From contig NZ_VOAK01000022.1 of the NCBI RefSeq assembly GCF_007859075.1, forward strand, positions 62,001 to 126,000: a stretch of 64,000 bases of DNA, written 5' to 3'. The notes beneath the pieces were generated by a model. The model did no database searches and was not told the DNA's origin. It saw nothing but the letters and a program-made list of their open reading frames with translations. The translations under genes were made by a program, and so were the position numbers. Source of the DNA: Gemmobacter aquaticus. GTDB lineage: Bacteria; Pseudomonadota; Alphaproteobacteria; Rhodobacterales; Rhodobacteraceae. Below are positions 48,288 to 57,721 of the stretch, piece by piece; position 1 is the stretch's first letter, and the number at the start of each line of letters is the position of its first letter.

Positions 48288-48336
48288 GGGCGCGACTTGC
48301 CGCAGACGGATGCGGCGCTAACAATCGACATATCAG

Positions 48337-48396
48337 CGGGCAACGGCGCCCGTCTGCCCGGCACGCAAAGATGCGTCATGCCCGCGAAGCCGCGGG
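48337..48396 (+). ncRNA. nas leader RNA with two hexaloop hairpins (ANTAR target)
   Basis: P1: CGGGC-AACGGC-GCCCG (48337-48352). Ten nt later, P2: ACGC-AAAGAT-GCGT (48363-48376). Both have six-base loops with A at position 1 and G at position 4, the two bases conserved in known ANTAR RNA targets. Five nt later CCCGCG-AAGC-CGCGGG (48381-48396) is a strong hairpin that could be the terminator governed by P2, although no clear U tract follows. It lies 86 bp before the transporter ATG. Confidence 0.7.
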
Positions 48397-48481
48397 AACC
48401 CGGAGCCTCGCGTTCCTGACAGCATCATCTGCCGAACGCGTTTCCCCATAGCACGCCCATAGCCCTGCCATTGGAGATACC

Positions 48482-49708
48482 ATGTCCGCCGTACCAACCC
48501 CCGACTCTCGCACCGCCAATCGTGCGCTCGCCATGTCCACCATCGCCTTCACCACCTGTTTCGCGGTGTGGACCATCTTTTCCATCCTCGGCCTGAAGAT
48601 CCGCGAGGATCTGGGCCTGACCGAGACCCAGTTCGGCCTGCTCGTCGGCATGCCGATCCTGACCGGATCGCTGATCCGTGTTCTGCTGGGCATCTGGACA
48701 GACCGTCTGGGTGGCCGCGTCGTCTATGTGGCGACCATGGTGGCGGCCGCCATCTCGACCTTCCTGCTGTCCTACGCCCAAACCTATACCCAGTTCCTGA
48801 TTGCCGCCCTTGGGGTTGGCATTGCGGGCGGATCGTTCGCTGTCGGCGTGGCCTATGTCTCGCGCTTTTTCCCGGCCAGCCGGCAGGGCACGGCACTCGG
48901 CATCTTCGGCGTGGGCAACGTCGGCGCCGCCGTCACCAAGTTCGTGGCGCCCTTCGTGATGGTCGCCTTTGGCTGGCAGGCACTGGCTCAGACCTGGGCC
49001 GTGGCCCTGTTGCTGATTGCCGTCGCCTTCTGGTTCCTGACCGAGGATGATCCGGTCCACAAGGCGCGCGCCGCCGGCCAGGTGTCGAACCGCAGCTTCG
49101 CCGCCGAATTCGCGCCGCTGCGTGACCTGCGGGTCTGGCGCTTCGCCCTCTACTACTTCTTCGTCTTCGGTGCCTTTGTCGCGCTGTCTCTCTGGCTGCC
49201 GCGCTACCTGATCGGCGTCTATGGCTTTGACATCAAGACCGCCGGCATGATTGGCGCTGCCTACTCGATCCCCGGCTCGATCTTCCGCGCCTATGGCGGC
49301 GTACTTTCGGACAAGGTTGGTGCCCGCACCGTGATGTACTGGACCTTCGCGGTCTGCGCGGTGGCCACAGCCATCCTGTCGATCCCCTCGACCGAGATCA
49401 TCACCCCCATCGTTTTCATCGGGGTGGCCTTCGTGCTCGGCTTCTTCATGAGCCTCGGCAAGGCGGCCGTCTACAAGCACATCCCGGTCTACTACCCGCA
49501 GAACGTGGGTGCGGTGGGCGGTCTCGTCGGCATGATCGGCGGGCTTGGCGGCTTTGTCCTGCCGCTGGCCTTTGGCTGGCTGAAGGACGCAACCGGCATG
49601 TGGTCGAGCTGCTTCATGGCGCTGTTCGTGATCGTCATTGTCTCGCTGGTCTGGATGCACCTGTCGGTTCGCCGCATGGCCGCGCAATCCACGATGCAGA
49701 CGGCCTGA
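48482..49708 (+). CDS. Nitrate/nitrite MFS transporter (NarK/NasA family)
   Basis: Nitrate uptake at the inner membrane. 408 residues and 12 predicted helices. NNP-family signatures are both present: GNVGAAVTKFVAPF in helix 5 and GGLVGMIGGLGGFVLP in helix 11; the family's arginines lie at RVLLG and RAYGG. Start MSAVPTPDSRTANRALAMS, behind GGAGAT. First gene after the leader RNA and followed by nirB after 28 bp. Confidence 0.95.
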   Translation: MSAVPTPDSRTANRALAMSTIAFTTCFAVWTIFSILGLKIREDLGLTETQFGLLVGMPILTGSLIRVLLGIWTDRLGGRVVYVATMVAAAISTFLLSYAQTYTQFLIAALGVGIAGGSFAVGVAYVSRFFPASRQGTALGIFGVGNVGAAVTKFVAPFVMVAFGWQALAQTWAVALLLIAVAFWFLTEDDPVHKARAAGQVSNRSFAAEFAPLRDLRVWRFALYYFFVFGAFVALSLWLPRYLIGVYGFDIKTAGMIGAAYSIPGSIFRAYGGVLSDKVGARTVMYWTFAVCAVATAILSIPSTEIITPIVFIGVAFVLGFFMSLGKAAVYKHIPVYYPQNVGAVGGLVGMIGGLGGFVLPLAFGWLKDATGMWSSCFMALFVIVIVSLVWMHLSVRRMAAQSTMQTA

Positions 49709-49736
49709 CCCGTTCATCACCAGGAAAGTCCCGAAG

Positions 49737-52175
49737 ATGAAAGAGAAACTCGTCGTCATTGGTGCTGGCATGGCCTCGGGCCGACTGCTGGAACACCTGT
49801 TCGAAATTGCGCCGGACCGGTTCGAGGTGACGCTGTTCAATGCCGAACCGCGCGGCAACTACAACCGGCTGATGCTGTCACCGGTGCTGTCGGGCGAAAA
49901 GACCTATGAACAGATCGTCACCCATGATGACGACTGGTACGCCGCACATGCCGTGGACTGCCGCTTCGGCGAGTCGATCGTCAAGATCGACCGCTCAAAC
50001 CGGATCGTCTTTTCCAACCATGGCGGCGTGCCTTACAACAAGCTGGTGATCGCCACCGGATCGGCCCCCTTCATCATCCCGGTTGCCGGAAAAGAGCTGC
50101 CGGGCGTGGTGACCTACCGCGATCTGGAAGACACCAACGCCATGATCGAGGCCGGTGTGGCGGGCCAGAATGCCGTCGTGATCGGCGGCGGCCTTCTGGG
50201 GCTTGAGGCCGCGGCCGGAATGGCTGCGCGTGGGGCCAAGGTCACGGTGATCCATCTTATGGGTCACCTGATGGAACGCCAGCTTGACCCCTCGGCCGGC
50301 TATCTTCTGCAGCGCGATCTGGAAAAGCGCGGGATCACCGTGCATTGCAAGGGCGCAACAAAGGCGATCCTCGGCAAGGAACGGGTTGAGGCGGTGCTAC
50401 TGGACGACGGCACGATCTACCCGGCCGATCTGGTCTGCATGGCCGTGGGTATCCGCCCGGAAACCCGCATCGCCACCGATGCCCGGCTCGAGGTCAATCG
50501 CGGCATCGTTGTCGATGATGCGATGCGCACCTCGGACCCGAACATATTCTCGCTGGGCGAATGTGTCGAACACGACAGCCAGCTCTTCGGCCTGGTTGCA
50601 CCGCTCTATGATCAGGCCAAGATCCTTGCCAAAACCCTTCTGGGCGAGGAGGCCGTGTTCCGCCCAGTACAGACAGCAACCAAGCTCAAGGTTACCGGTT
50701 GCGATCTTTTCAGTGCGGGCGATTTCGCCGACGCGCCAGATCGCGAGGACATTGTCTTTCGCGATCCGGGGCGCGGCCAGTACAAGCGCATCGTCCTGAA
50801 GGACGACCGCATCATTGGCGTCGTCATGTATGGCGATACTGCCGACGGCAACTGGTTCTACGGCCTGATGAAGGACCAAACCGACGTGTCGGAAATGCGC
50901 GACACGCTCATCTTTGGCCCGGCATTCCAGGGGGGCCAAAAGCTGGACCCTATGGCGGCCGTTGCAGCATTGCCGCCTGAGGCGGAGATTTGCGGCTGCA
51001 ACGGCGTCTGCAAGGGCAAGATCGTGGATGCAGTTCTGGGTGGTGCCACGACACTCGATCTGGTGCGCGCGCAGACCAAGGCATCCAGCAGCTGCGGCAC
51101 CTGCACAGGGCTGGTCGAGCAGGTGATGAAAGCCACGCTGGGCGATGGCTTTGTGATGGCCAAGCCGCAGGGCATGTGCAAATGCACCGATCACAGCCAT
51201 GAGGACGTCCGGCGCCTGATCAAGGCCATGGGGCTGAAATCCATTCCTGCGGTTCAGCAGGAACTGGGATGGACGTCGGTCGGCGGCTGCTATTCCTGCC
51301 GCCCTGCGCTGAACTACTATCTGCTGGCGGAATGGCCGCTGGAATATAAGGATGATCGGCAGTCGCGCTTCGTGAACGAACGCAACCACGCGAATATCCA
51401 GAAGGATGGCACCTATTCGGTTGTCCCGCGCATGTGGGGCGGCGTGACAACCCCGGCCGAGTTGCGTGCCATTGCGGATGCGGCCGAGAAGTACAATGTG
51501 CCCATGGTCAAGGTGACCGGCGGGCAGCGCATCGATCTTCTGGGCGTCCGAAAGGAAGACCTGCCGCAAATGTGGGCCGATCTGAACGAGGCTGGCCTCG
51601 TCTCGGGCCACGCCTATTCCAAGGGGCTGCGCACGGTAAAGACCTGTGTCGGCGCGCAGTTCTGCCGCTTTGGCACGCAGGATTCGACCGGTCTGGGCAT
51701 CCGTCTTGAAAAGCTTCTCTGGGGGTCATGGACGCCCCACAAGGTGAAGCTGGGCATCTCCGGTTGTCCGCGCAATTGCGCCGAGGCCACCTGCAAGGAT
51801 GTGGGCGTGATCTGCGTCGATAGCGGCTATCAGATCAGTGTCGCTGGCGCCGCTGGCATGGAGCTGAAGGAAACCGAGCATCTCGCCTCCACAGCCTCCG
51901 AGGATGAGGCGGTCGAGATCATCACCGCCTTTGTCCAGCTTTACCGCGAACACGCGCGCTATCTCGACCGCCCCTACAAATGGGTTGCCAAGGCCGGCCT
52001 CGACTGGGTGAAGGCGCAGGTGGTTGACGATCTGGAAAACCGCAAGGCGTTGGTCGAGCGGTTCGAGATCAGCCAGTCGGTCTATCGCACCGATCCCTGG
52101 GCCGAACACGCCGCACCTGATGAGCGCGCAAAATGGGCGCCGCTTGCCGATCTTACGCTGGAGGCAGCAGAATGA
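49737..52175 (+). CDS. nirB: Assimilatory nitrite reductase, large subunit
   Basis: NADH-dependent reduction of nitrite to ammonium. The ATG at 49737 (MKEKLVVIGAGMASGRLLE) gives 812 residues. FAD motif VVIGAGMASG (6-15), NAD motif VVIGGGLLGLEAA, a BFD-like [2Fe-2S] site (CGCNGVCKGK near 418 and SSCGTCTGL), and the sirohaem/[4Fe-4S] cysteines in CVGAQFC (about 636-642) and SGCPRNC (about 676-682). Overlaps nirD by 4 bp. Confidence 0.96.
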   Translation: MKEKLVVIGAGMASGRLLEHLFEIAPDRFEVTLFNAEPRGNYNRLMLSPVLSGEKTYEQIVTHDDDWYAAHAVDCRFGESIVKIDRSNRIVFSNHGGVPYNKLVIATGSAPFIIPVAGKELPGVVTYRDLEDTNAMIEAGVAGQNAVVIGGGLLGLEAAAGMAARGAKVTVIHLMGHLMERQLDPSAGYLLQRDLEKRGITVHCKGATKAILGKERVEAVLLDDGTIYPADLVCMAVGIRPETRIATDARLEVNRGIVVDDAMRTSDPNIFSLGECVEHDSQLFGLVAPLYDQAKILAKTLLGEEAVFRPVQTATKLKVTGCDLFSAGDFADAPDREDIVFRDPGRGQYKRIVLKDDRIIGVVMYGDTADGNWFYGLMKDQTDVSEMRDTLIFGPAFQGGQKLDPMAAVAALPPEAEICGCNGVCKGKIVDAVLGGATTLDLVRAQTKASSSCGTCTGLVEQVMKATLGDGFVMAKPQGMCKCTDHSHEDVRRLIKAMGLKSIPAVQQELGWTSVGGCYSCRPALNYYLLAEWPLEYKDDRQSRFVNERNHANIQKDGTYSVVPRMWGGVTTPAELRAIADAAEKYNVPMVKVTGGQRIDLLGVRKEDLPQMWADLNEAGLVSGHAYSKGLRTVKTCVGAQFCRFGTQDSTGLGIRLEKLLWGSWTPHKVKLGISGCPRNCAEATCKDVGVICVDSGYQISVAGAAGMELKETEHLASTASEDEAVEIITAFVQLYREHARYLDRPYKWVAKAGLDWVKAQVVDDLENRKALVERFEISQSVYRTDPWAEHAAPDERAKWAPLADLTLEAAE

Positions 52176-52507
52176 CCCTGTTCATCGACATCGGCGCATT
52201 GGAGGACATCCCCGTCCAGGGCGCCCGCGTGGTCAAGACGGTCGAGGGCTGCGTCGCGATCTTTCGCACCTCGGATGACCGTATCTTCGCGCTTGAGGAT
52301 CGCTGCCCCCACAAGGGCGGCCCGCTCTCCGAAGGCATCGTGCATGGTGACCGCGTGACATGCCCCCTGCACAACTGGGTCTTCGACATGAACTCGGGTG
52401 AGGCGCAGGGCGCGGATAAGGGCATGGTGCGCACCTTTGCCGCCAAGGTCGAGGCTGGCCGCGTCTTCCTCGATGCAGCCCTTCTGAAACGGCGGAGCGC
52501 GGCATGA
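52172..52507 (+). CDS. nirD: Assimilatory nitrite reductase, small subunit (Rieske type)
   Basis: Small partner of NirB. The ATG at 52172 (MTLFIDIGALEDIP) gives 111 residues. The Rieske ligands are present: CPHKGGPLSEG and CPLHNWVFD (Cys-x-His ... Cys-x2-His). Overlaps nirB and nasA by 4 bp each. Confidence 0.94.
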   Translation: MTLFIDIGALEDIPVQGARVVKTVEGCVAIFRTSDDRIFALEDRCPHKGGPLSEGIVHGDRVTCPLHNWVFDMNSGEAQGADKGMVRTFAAKVEAGRVFLDAALLKRRSAA

Positions 52508-55167
52508 CAGATGCCGCCCCGATCCGCGCGGGTCGCGCCCTGCCCGCCGCCGGTACGGCGGTGCGCACCACCTGCGCCTATTGCGGCGTCGGCTGCGGTG
52601 TGCTGGCCACGCCTGATGGACAGGGCGGCCTTGCCATCGCAGGCGACCCGGATCACCCGGCGAGCTTTGGCAGGCTCTGCGTCAAGGGCTCGGCGCTTGG
52701 TGAGACGGTGCGTCTGGATGGCCGCCTGCTGGCGCCGCGCATCAATGGGCGTGATACGGGTTGGGATGCGGCGCTGGATCTCGTGGCGCGGCGTTTTTCG
52801 GACACCATCGCCGCGCATGGGCCGGATTCTGTGGCCTTCTACGTCTCGGGCCAGTTGCTGACCGAAGACTACTACGTGGCCAACAAGCTGATAAAAGGCT
52901 TCATCGGATCGGCCAATATCGACACGAATTCAAGGCTGTGCATGGCTTCTTCGGTTGCCGGCCACCGCCGCGCCTTTGGTACTGACACGGTGCCGGGGCT
53001 TTATGAGGACATGGAAGAGGCCGATCTGGTGGTGCTGGTGGGGTCGAACCTTGCCTGGTGCCACCCGGTGCTGTTCCAGCGTCTGGCGGCCGCGAAGGAG
53101 GCGCGGCCCCAGATGCGCATTATCGTGGTGGACCCGCGCCGCACGGCCACCTGCGATATTGCCGATCTGCACCTTGCGCTGGCGCCGGGGTCGGATGCGG
53201 TGCTTTTCAATCGTCTTCTGGTCGAGATTGCGCGGCGCGATGCGCTGGATGCCGGCTTCCTTGAACACGTCAACGGTTTCGATGCGGCGTATCAGGCCGC
53301 CTGCGCCAGCGATCCGGATCAGCTTGGCCTGTCCGAAGCCGATCTCGGGCGGTTTCTCAACCTGTGGATCGGTTCGGAAAAGGTCGTGACCGTCTATTCG
53401 CAGGGCATCAACCAGTCCGACAGCGGCAGCGACAAGGTAAACGCAATCCTCAACTGCCATCTGGCGACGGGGCGCATCGGGCGCCCCGGCATGGGGCCGT
53501 TCAGCGTGACGGGCCAGCCCAATGCCATGGGCGGGCGCGAGGTTGGCGGGCTTGCCAACATGCTGGCCTGCCATCTGGATATCGAAAACCCCATGCATCG
53601 TGATGCGGTGCAAGGCTTCTGGGCGGCGCCCACCATGGCCCCGAAGCCGGGGCTGAAGGCCGTCGATCTGTTCCGCGCGGTCGAAGAGGGCCGCATCAAG
53701 GCGCTGTGGATCATGTGCACCAACCCCGCCGTCTCGATGCCCGAGGCCGACCGCGTCGCCCGCGCCATCGCGGGCTGCGACTTTGTCGTGGTCTCTGACA
53801 TGATGGCGGAAACTGATACGACGCGCCTTGCCCATGTGTTGCTGCCTGCGACCGGATGGGGTGAGAAGGACGGCACCGTCACCAACTCCGAGCGCCGCAT
53901 CAGCCGGCAGCGGCGCACGATGCCGCCCGCCGGACAGGCGCGCGACGACTGGCGCATCATCGCCGAGGTTGGGCGTCGGATGGGCTGGCGCGATGCCTTC
54001 ACCTGGCAGTCGGCGGCCGAGGTCTTTGCTGAACATGCGGCGCTTTCGGGGGTTGCGGGTGATCTGGGTAGCGACTTCGATATTTCGGCCTATTCGGCCA
54101 TAACAGAGACTGATTACGCCGCACTCGACCCATTTCTCTGGCCGCAGTCTGCCCGGAAAAACGGCGGCAGGTTCTTTGCTGACGGGCGCTTTCACACGCC
54201 CGACGGCAAGGCGCGGATGATCGCCGTGACCCCGCGCGCACCGCAGTCCGTGACGCCTGACCACCCGTTCCGGCTGAACACTGGCCGGGTGCGCGATCAC
54301 TGGCACACGATGACCCGCACGGGCCTTTCGCCACGCCTCGCCCGCCACATGGCCGAGCCCTATCTTGAACTGCACCCTGCCGACGCCCGACGCCTTGGGT
54401 TACAACCTGCAAGTCTGGCCGAGGTGGAAAGCCCGCATGGGCGTGCCATCCTGCGTGTGCTGGTGACGGATCGCGTGGCCGAAGGTCACCCCTTCGCCCC
54501 GATTCACTGGACGGGAGAGACCGCGCCTTCTGGCCGTGTGGATGTGCTGGTGCCGGGGCTGGTTGATCCGGTATCGGGGCAGCCAGCGTCGAAATCCGCC
54601 CCGGTTGCGGTGCGGCCTTTCTGTGCAGCGTGGTACGGTTATGCCATTGCCGCGCGAGAGTTCCGGCCCGATTGCGACTACTGGGCGCGCGCGACGCTGC
54701 CCGATGGTGTGCAGGTCGAACTGGCGGGCGCCGCCGTGCCCGAAGACTGGGCGGCCTATGGTGCTGCCATGTTCGGTCTGGAGGTGGAGCCCATCGTGAT
54801 GCGTGACCGCAAGCGCGGCCTGACGCGGCTTGCCTTCATTCAGGACGGGCGGCTGGTTGCAGCCCTGTTCGTGGGGCCCGATCCGGTGGCGGTAGCGCGC
54901 GCGCATGTCGCGGGGCTCCTCGGTGCCCCGGCCGATCCCGGTGTGCTGGCGGGCCAACCCGGTGCCGACCGGCCCGATCAGGGGGCAACCGTATGTGCCT
55001 GCTTTGGCGTGGGTGTGAACACCATCGCCCGCGCCATTGCCGAACAAGGTCTGGTCACGGTCGAAGGCATCGGCGCGGCACTACGCGCCGGAACCAACTG
55101 CGGATCCTGCCGGCCCGAGATCGGTGCGTTGATCCGGCTGCACATGCCGCGCTGCGCGGCCGAGTAG
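52504..55167 (+). CDS. nasA: Assimilatory nitrate reductase catalytic subunit
   Basis: Cytoplasmic molybdenum enzyme reducing nitrate to nitrite. 887 residues: N-terminal [4Fe-4S] TTCAYCGVGCGV with later RLCVKG (Cys-x2-Cys-x3-Cys-x26ish-Cys), the bis-MGD binding domain (GRIGRPGMGPFSVTGQPNAM), a MopB C-terminal domain (HPFRLNTGRVRDHWHTMTR) and a fused C-terminal BFD-like [2Fe-2S] domain (VCACFGVGVNTI, NCGSCRPEI from about 830). No separate NADH-oxidising subunit is in the operon, so the electron donor is not shown here. Confidence 0.95.
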   Translation: MTDAAPIRAGRALPAAGTAVRTTCAYCGVGCGVLATPDGQGGLAIAGDPDHPASFGRLCVKGSALGETVRLDGRLLAPRINGRDTGWDAALDLVARRFSDTIAAHGPDSVAFYVSGQLLTEDYYVANKLIKGFIGSANIDTNSRLCMASSVAGHRRAFGTDTVPGLYEDMEEADLVVLVGSNLAWCHPVLFQRLAAAKEARPQMRIIVVDPRRTATCDIADLHLALAPGSDAVLFNRLLVEIARRDALDAGFLEHVNGFDAAYQAACASDPDQLGLSEADLGRFLNLWIGSEKVVTVYSQGINQSDSGSDKVNAILNCHLATGRIGRPGMGPFSVTGQPNAMGGREVGGLANMLACHLDIENPMHRDAVQGFWAAPTMAPKPGLKAVDLFRAVEEGRIKALWIMCTNPAVSMPEADRVARAIAGCDFVVVSDMMAETDTTRLAHVLLPATGWGEKDGTVTNSERRISRQRRTMPPAGQARDDWRIIAEVGRRMGWRDAFTWQSAAEVFAEHAALSGVAGDLGSDFDISAYSAITETDYAALDPFLWPQSARKNGGRFFADGRFHTPDGKARMIAVTPRAPQSVTPDHPFRLNTGRVRDHWHTMTRTGLSPRLARHMAEPYLELHPADARRLGLQPASLAEVESPHGRAILRVLVTDRVAEGHPFAPIHWTGETAPSGRVDVLVPGLVDPVSGQPASKSAPVAVRPFCAAWYGYAIAAREFRPDCDYWARATLPDGVQVELAGAAVPEDWAAYGAAMFGLEVEPIVMRDRKRGLTRLAFIQDGRLVAALFVGPDPVAVARAHVAGLLGAPADPGVLAGQPGADRPDQGATVCACFGVGVNTIARAIAEQGLVTVEGIGAALRAGTNCGSCRPEIGALIRLHMPRCAAE

Positions 55168-55170
55168 GCG

Positions 55171-55452
55171 TCAGCCCAGAAGTTTCGCAAGCCCCATGGC
55201 CACTGCGGGGTTGCCCGACAGCTTGAGCTTGCCGGTGGCCAGCGCCATCATCGGGTTCAGCTTGCCCTTCAGAAGACTGGTCAGATTGTCCCGGCTTAAG
55301 GTCAGGGTGCAATCGGTTTCGCGGTCAGTGGTGCTGGCGGTGCCATCGGCCAGAACAATGACCCCGTCCGATCCGCAGTCGAACTTGAGGCTACCCGAAA
55401 AGCTGCGCGTCTCCAGCGCCTTGCGAATGTCTGCCGCGATCTGTTCCATCAT
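55171..55452 (-). CDS. SCP2 sterol-carrier-like lipid-binding protein
   Basis: 93 residues (or 92 from the adjacent ATG at 55449) of the SCP2 fold: an N-terminal helix MMEQIAADIRKALE, SLKFDCGSDGVIVLADG, the LSRDNLTSLLKGKLNPMMALATGKLKLSG signature region and a final VAMGLAKLL helix. Possible lipid or acyl-CoA binding; role unknown. Converges on nasA with 3 bp between stops. Confidence 0.85.
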   Translation of the reverse strand: MMEQIAADIRKALETRSFSGSLKFDCGSDGVIVLADGTASTTDRETDCTLTLSRDNLTSLLKGKLNPMMALATGKLKLSGNPAVAMGLAKLLG

Positions 55453-55519
55453 GCACCTCCATGGACAGGGGCAGACAGCCAGAAACCGGCCCGCCCCGCA
55501 ACAGAAGCGTCGCGTCACG

Positions 55520-55548
55520 AAAAGGGCCGCGCCCAAAAGCGCGGCCCC
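55520..55548 (-). terminator. Intrinsic terminator of argG
   Basis: On the minus strand, GGGCCGCGC (55547-55539) pairs with GCGCGGCCC (55532-55524) around a 6-nt loop; four Ts follow (55523-55520). A 9-bp perfect stem 24 bp after the argG stop. Confidence 0.88.
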
Positions 55549-55571
55549 GATCCATTGCGATAGGTCGATGC

Positions 55572-56801
55572 TTACTTCTTGGCCACACGTGCGTTGCGCG
55601 TGGCAATCAGCTTCAGGCGCAGCGCGTTCAGGCGGATGAAGCCCGCGGCATCTTTCTGGTCATAGGCACCGGCGTCTTCTTCGAAGGTCACATGCTTTTC
55701 ACTGTAGAGCGAATGGTCGGACCAGCGGCCGACGCAGGTGACCGAGCCCTTGTAGAGCTTCAGCCGCACCGTGCCGGTGACGTGCTCTTGCGATTTGTCG
55801 ATCAGCGCCTGCAGCATTTCGCGCTCGGGGCTGAACCAGAAGCCATTGTAGATCAGTTCCGCATAGCGCGGCATGATCGAATCCTTCAGGTGGCCTGCGC
55901 CCGCATCCAGCGTGATTTGTTCGATGCCGCGGTGTGCCTCAAGCAGGATGGTGCCGCCGGGGGTTTCATAGATCCCGCGCGACTTCATGCCGACAAAGCG
56001 GTTTTCCACGAAATCGAGCCGCCCGATCCCATGCTTGCCACCAAACTCGTTCAGCTGGGTCAGGATCGTCGCGGGCGACATCGCCTGCCCGTTGATCGCA
56101 ACCGCATCGCCCTTTTCGAAGGTCACCTCGATGAATTCGGGCGTGTTGGGCGCATCCTCGGGGTTCACGGTGCGCTGATAGACATAGTCGGGCGCGGCCT
56201 CGGCCGGGTTTTCCAGCGCCTTGCCCTCGCTGCTGGTGTGCAGCAGGTTGGCGTCAACCGAGAACGGCGCCTCGCCGCGCTTGTCCTTGGCAATCGGGAT
56301 CTGGTTCGTCTCGGCAAACTCGATCAGCTTGGTACGCGAGGTCAGGTCCCATTCCCGCCAGGGAGCGATCACCTTGATCGAGGGGTCAAGCGCATAGGCC
56401 GACAGCTCAAACCGGACCTGATCGTTGCCCTTGCCGGTCGCGCCATGGGCCACGGCATCGGCGCCATGGCGATGCGCGATCTCGACCAGATGCTTGGAAA
56501 TCAGCGGACGCGCGATCGAGGTGCCCAGAAGATAGAGCCCTTCATAGACCGCATTGGCGCGGAACATCGGGAAGACGAAGTCGCGCACGAATTCCTCGCG
56601 CACGTCGACGATATGGATATTCTCGGGCTTGATGCCCAGAAGCTCGGCCTTGGCGCGCGCGGGCTCCAGCTCTTCGCCCTGCCCCAGATCGGCGGTGAAG
56701 GTGATCACCTCGCAGCCGTATTCGGTTTGAAGCCATTTCAGGATGATCGAGGTATCAAGGCCGCCGGAATAGGCGAGCACGACTTTCTTGGGCTTGGACA
56801 T
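55572..56801 (-). CDS. argG: Argininosuccinate synthase
   Basis: ATP-dependent joining of citrulline and aspartate in arginine synthesis. The ATG at 56801 ([18 protein letters not shown]) gives 409 residues. PP-loop AYSGGLDTS (10-18), [15 protein letters not shown], and the C-terminal [19 protein letters not shown]. Single-gene unit with its own terminator; divergent from the membrane-protein pair (113 bp between starts). Confidence 0.97.
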   Translation of the reverse strand: MSKPKKVVLAYSGGLDTSIILKWLQTEYGCEVITFTADLGQGEELEPARAKAELLGIKPENIHIVDVREEFVRDFVFPMFRANAVYEGLYLLGTSIARPLISKHLVEIAHRHGADAVAHGATGKGNDQVRFELSAYALDPSIKVIAPWREWDLTSRTKLIEFAETNQIPIAKDKRGEAPFSVDANLLHTSSEGKALENPAEAAPDYVYQRTVNPEDAPNTPEFIEVTFEKGDAVAINGQAMSPATILTQLNEFGGKHGIGRLDFVENRFVGMKSRGIYETPGGTILLEAHRGIEQITLDAGAGHLKDSIMPRYAELIYNGFWFSPEREMLQALIDKSQEHVTGTVRLKLYKGSVTCVGRWSDHSLYSEKHVTFEEDAGAYDQKDAAGFIRLNALRLKLIATRNARVAKK

Positions 56802-56914
56802 GGGGCGCTCCAATCGGTTTTGCCCGCGATTAAAGGGAAAACGCCGCTTGCGCAAGCCGCGCAGCCCGAGGTTGACAGCGGCCCGGCGGTCTGCCTTCTG
56901 TGCGGTAGCGATCC

Positions 56915-57673
56915 ATGGAGATGAAGATGAAGGCCTGGGCCATATTCGTGCACTCGATCCGGCAGGTTTTTGGCAATCTGCCCGAGGCCCTGCAGATATC
57001 CGGCCTGATCTATCTGGCCCAGATGGCGATTGCCATCGCACTCGGGGTCACGACCACCGCGATGGAGGCCACGACCGAGCCGACGGGCGCAGAGGCGACA
57101 AAGGTGACAATCGCCATGATGGCGATGCTGATCGCGCTGATGTGGATCGCCGTAGCCTGGCACCGCTTCGTTCTGTTGAACGAACGCCCGGCCGGCTATC
57201 TGCCGCAGTTCTCGTTGCAACGGCTGGGCCGCTATGCCGGTCGGTCGATCCTGATCGCGCTTCTGTCGCTGCTGATCGGGATGGTATTGTGGCTGGCGTT
57301 CGGCACGCTGTTCGTCGGGCTTTTCGGTCTGACCTGGCTGACCGAGCTTCTGATCGTTATCTGCGTCATCGTGCCGGTCCTGACCTTTCTCTACCGCCTT
57401 AGCACAATCCTTCCGGGAGTGGCGGTTGATCGCGATCTGGGCTTCGCCGATGGCTGGGTCGCAACGACCGGCGAGACGCCGACGATCCTGATCCTTGCGT
57501 TCCTGTCGGGGGTGGCAGCCATTGTGCTGGGCAGCCCGCTTGCCCTGCTGCCCGAGGGATCGATCCTGTCGCTATTGTGGCAGGTGATCAGTGGCTGGGT
57601 GCAGATGATGATCAGCGCCTCGATCCTGACCACGCTCTATGGCCACTACATCGAAAAGCGCGCACTTCTCTAG
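56915..57673 (+). CDS. Multi-pass membrane protein, first of a tandem pair
   Basis: 252 residues, about six membrane helices, no recognised domain that I can name with confidence. Notable features are the central [44 protein letters not shown] and the C-terminal [19 protein letters not shown]. It aligns end to end with the next gene (same 'WHRxVLL', 'LPGxAxDRxxGFxxxWxAT', '[13 protein letters not shown]'), so the two are tandem duplicates. 48 bp between the genes. Confidence 0.75.
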   Translation: MEMKMKAWAIFVHSIRQVFGNLPEALQISGLIYLAQMAIAIALGVTTTAMEATTEPTGAEATKVTIAMMAMLIALMWIAVAWHRFVLLNERPAGYLPQFSLQRLGRYAGRSILIALLSLLIGMVLWLAFGTLFVGLFGLTWLTELLIVICVIVPVLTFLYRLSTILPGVAVDRDLGFADGWVATTGETPTILILAFLSGVAAIVLGSPLALLPEGSILSLLWQVISGWVQMMISASILTTLYGHYIEKRALL

Positions 57674-57721
57674 GTTGACAAATCGCAGGCCCACATCACC
57701 AATGTGGATAAGTCACAGGTG

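Noticed and set aside
48299-48316. GCCGCA-GACGGA-TGCGGC as a third ANTAR hairpin
   Set aside because: The six-base loop starts with G rather than A, so it does not meet the A1/G4 rule.
48425-49858. Open frame antisense to the nitrate transporter, rich in Asp, His and Gly
   Set aside because: Composition is that of a shadow frame; the sense protein has both NNP signatures.
52930-54375. 481-codon open frame antisense to nasA
   Set aside because: Shadow of the nasA frame in GC-rich DNA.
57703-57711. Perfect DnaA box TTATCCACA (minus strand) between the two membrane-protein genes
   Set aside because: Isolated, 34 kb from the candidate origin, no cluster or AT-rich DNA; one such 9-mer can occur by chance in 64 kb.
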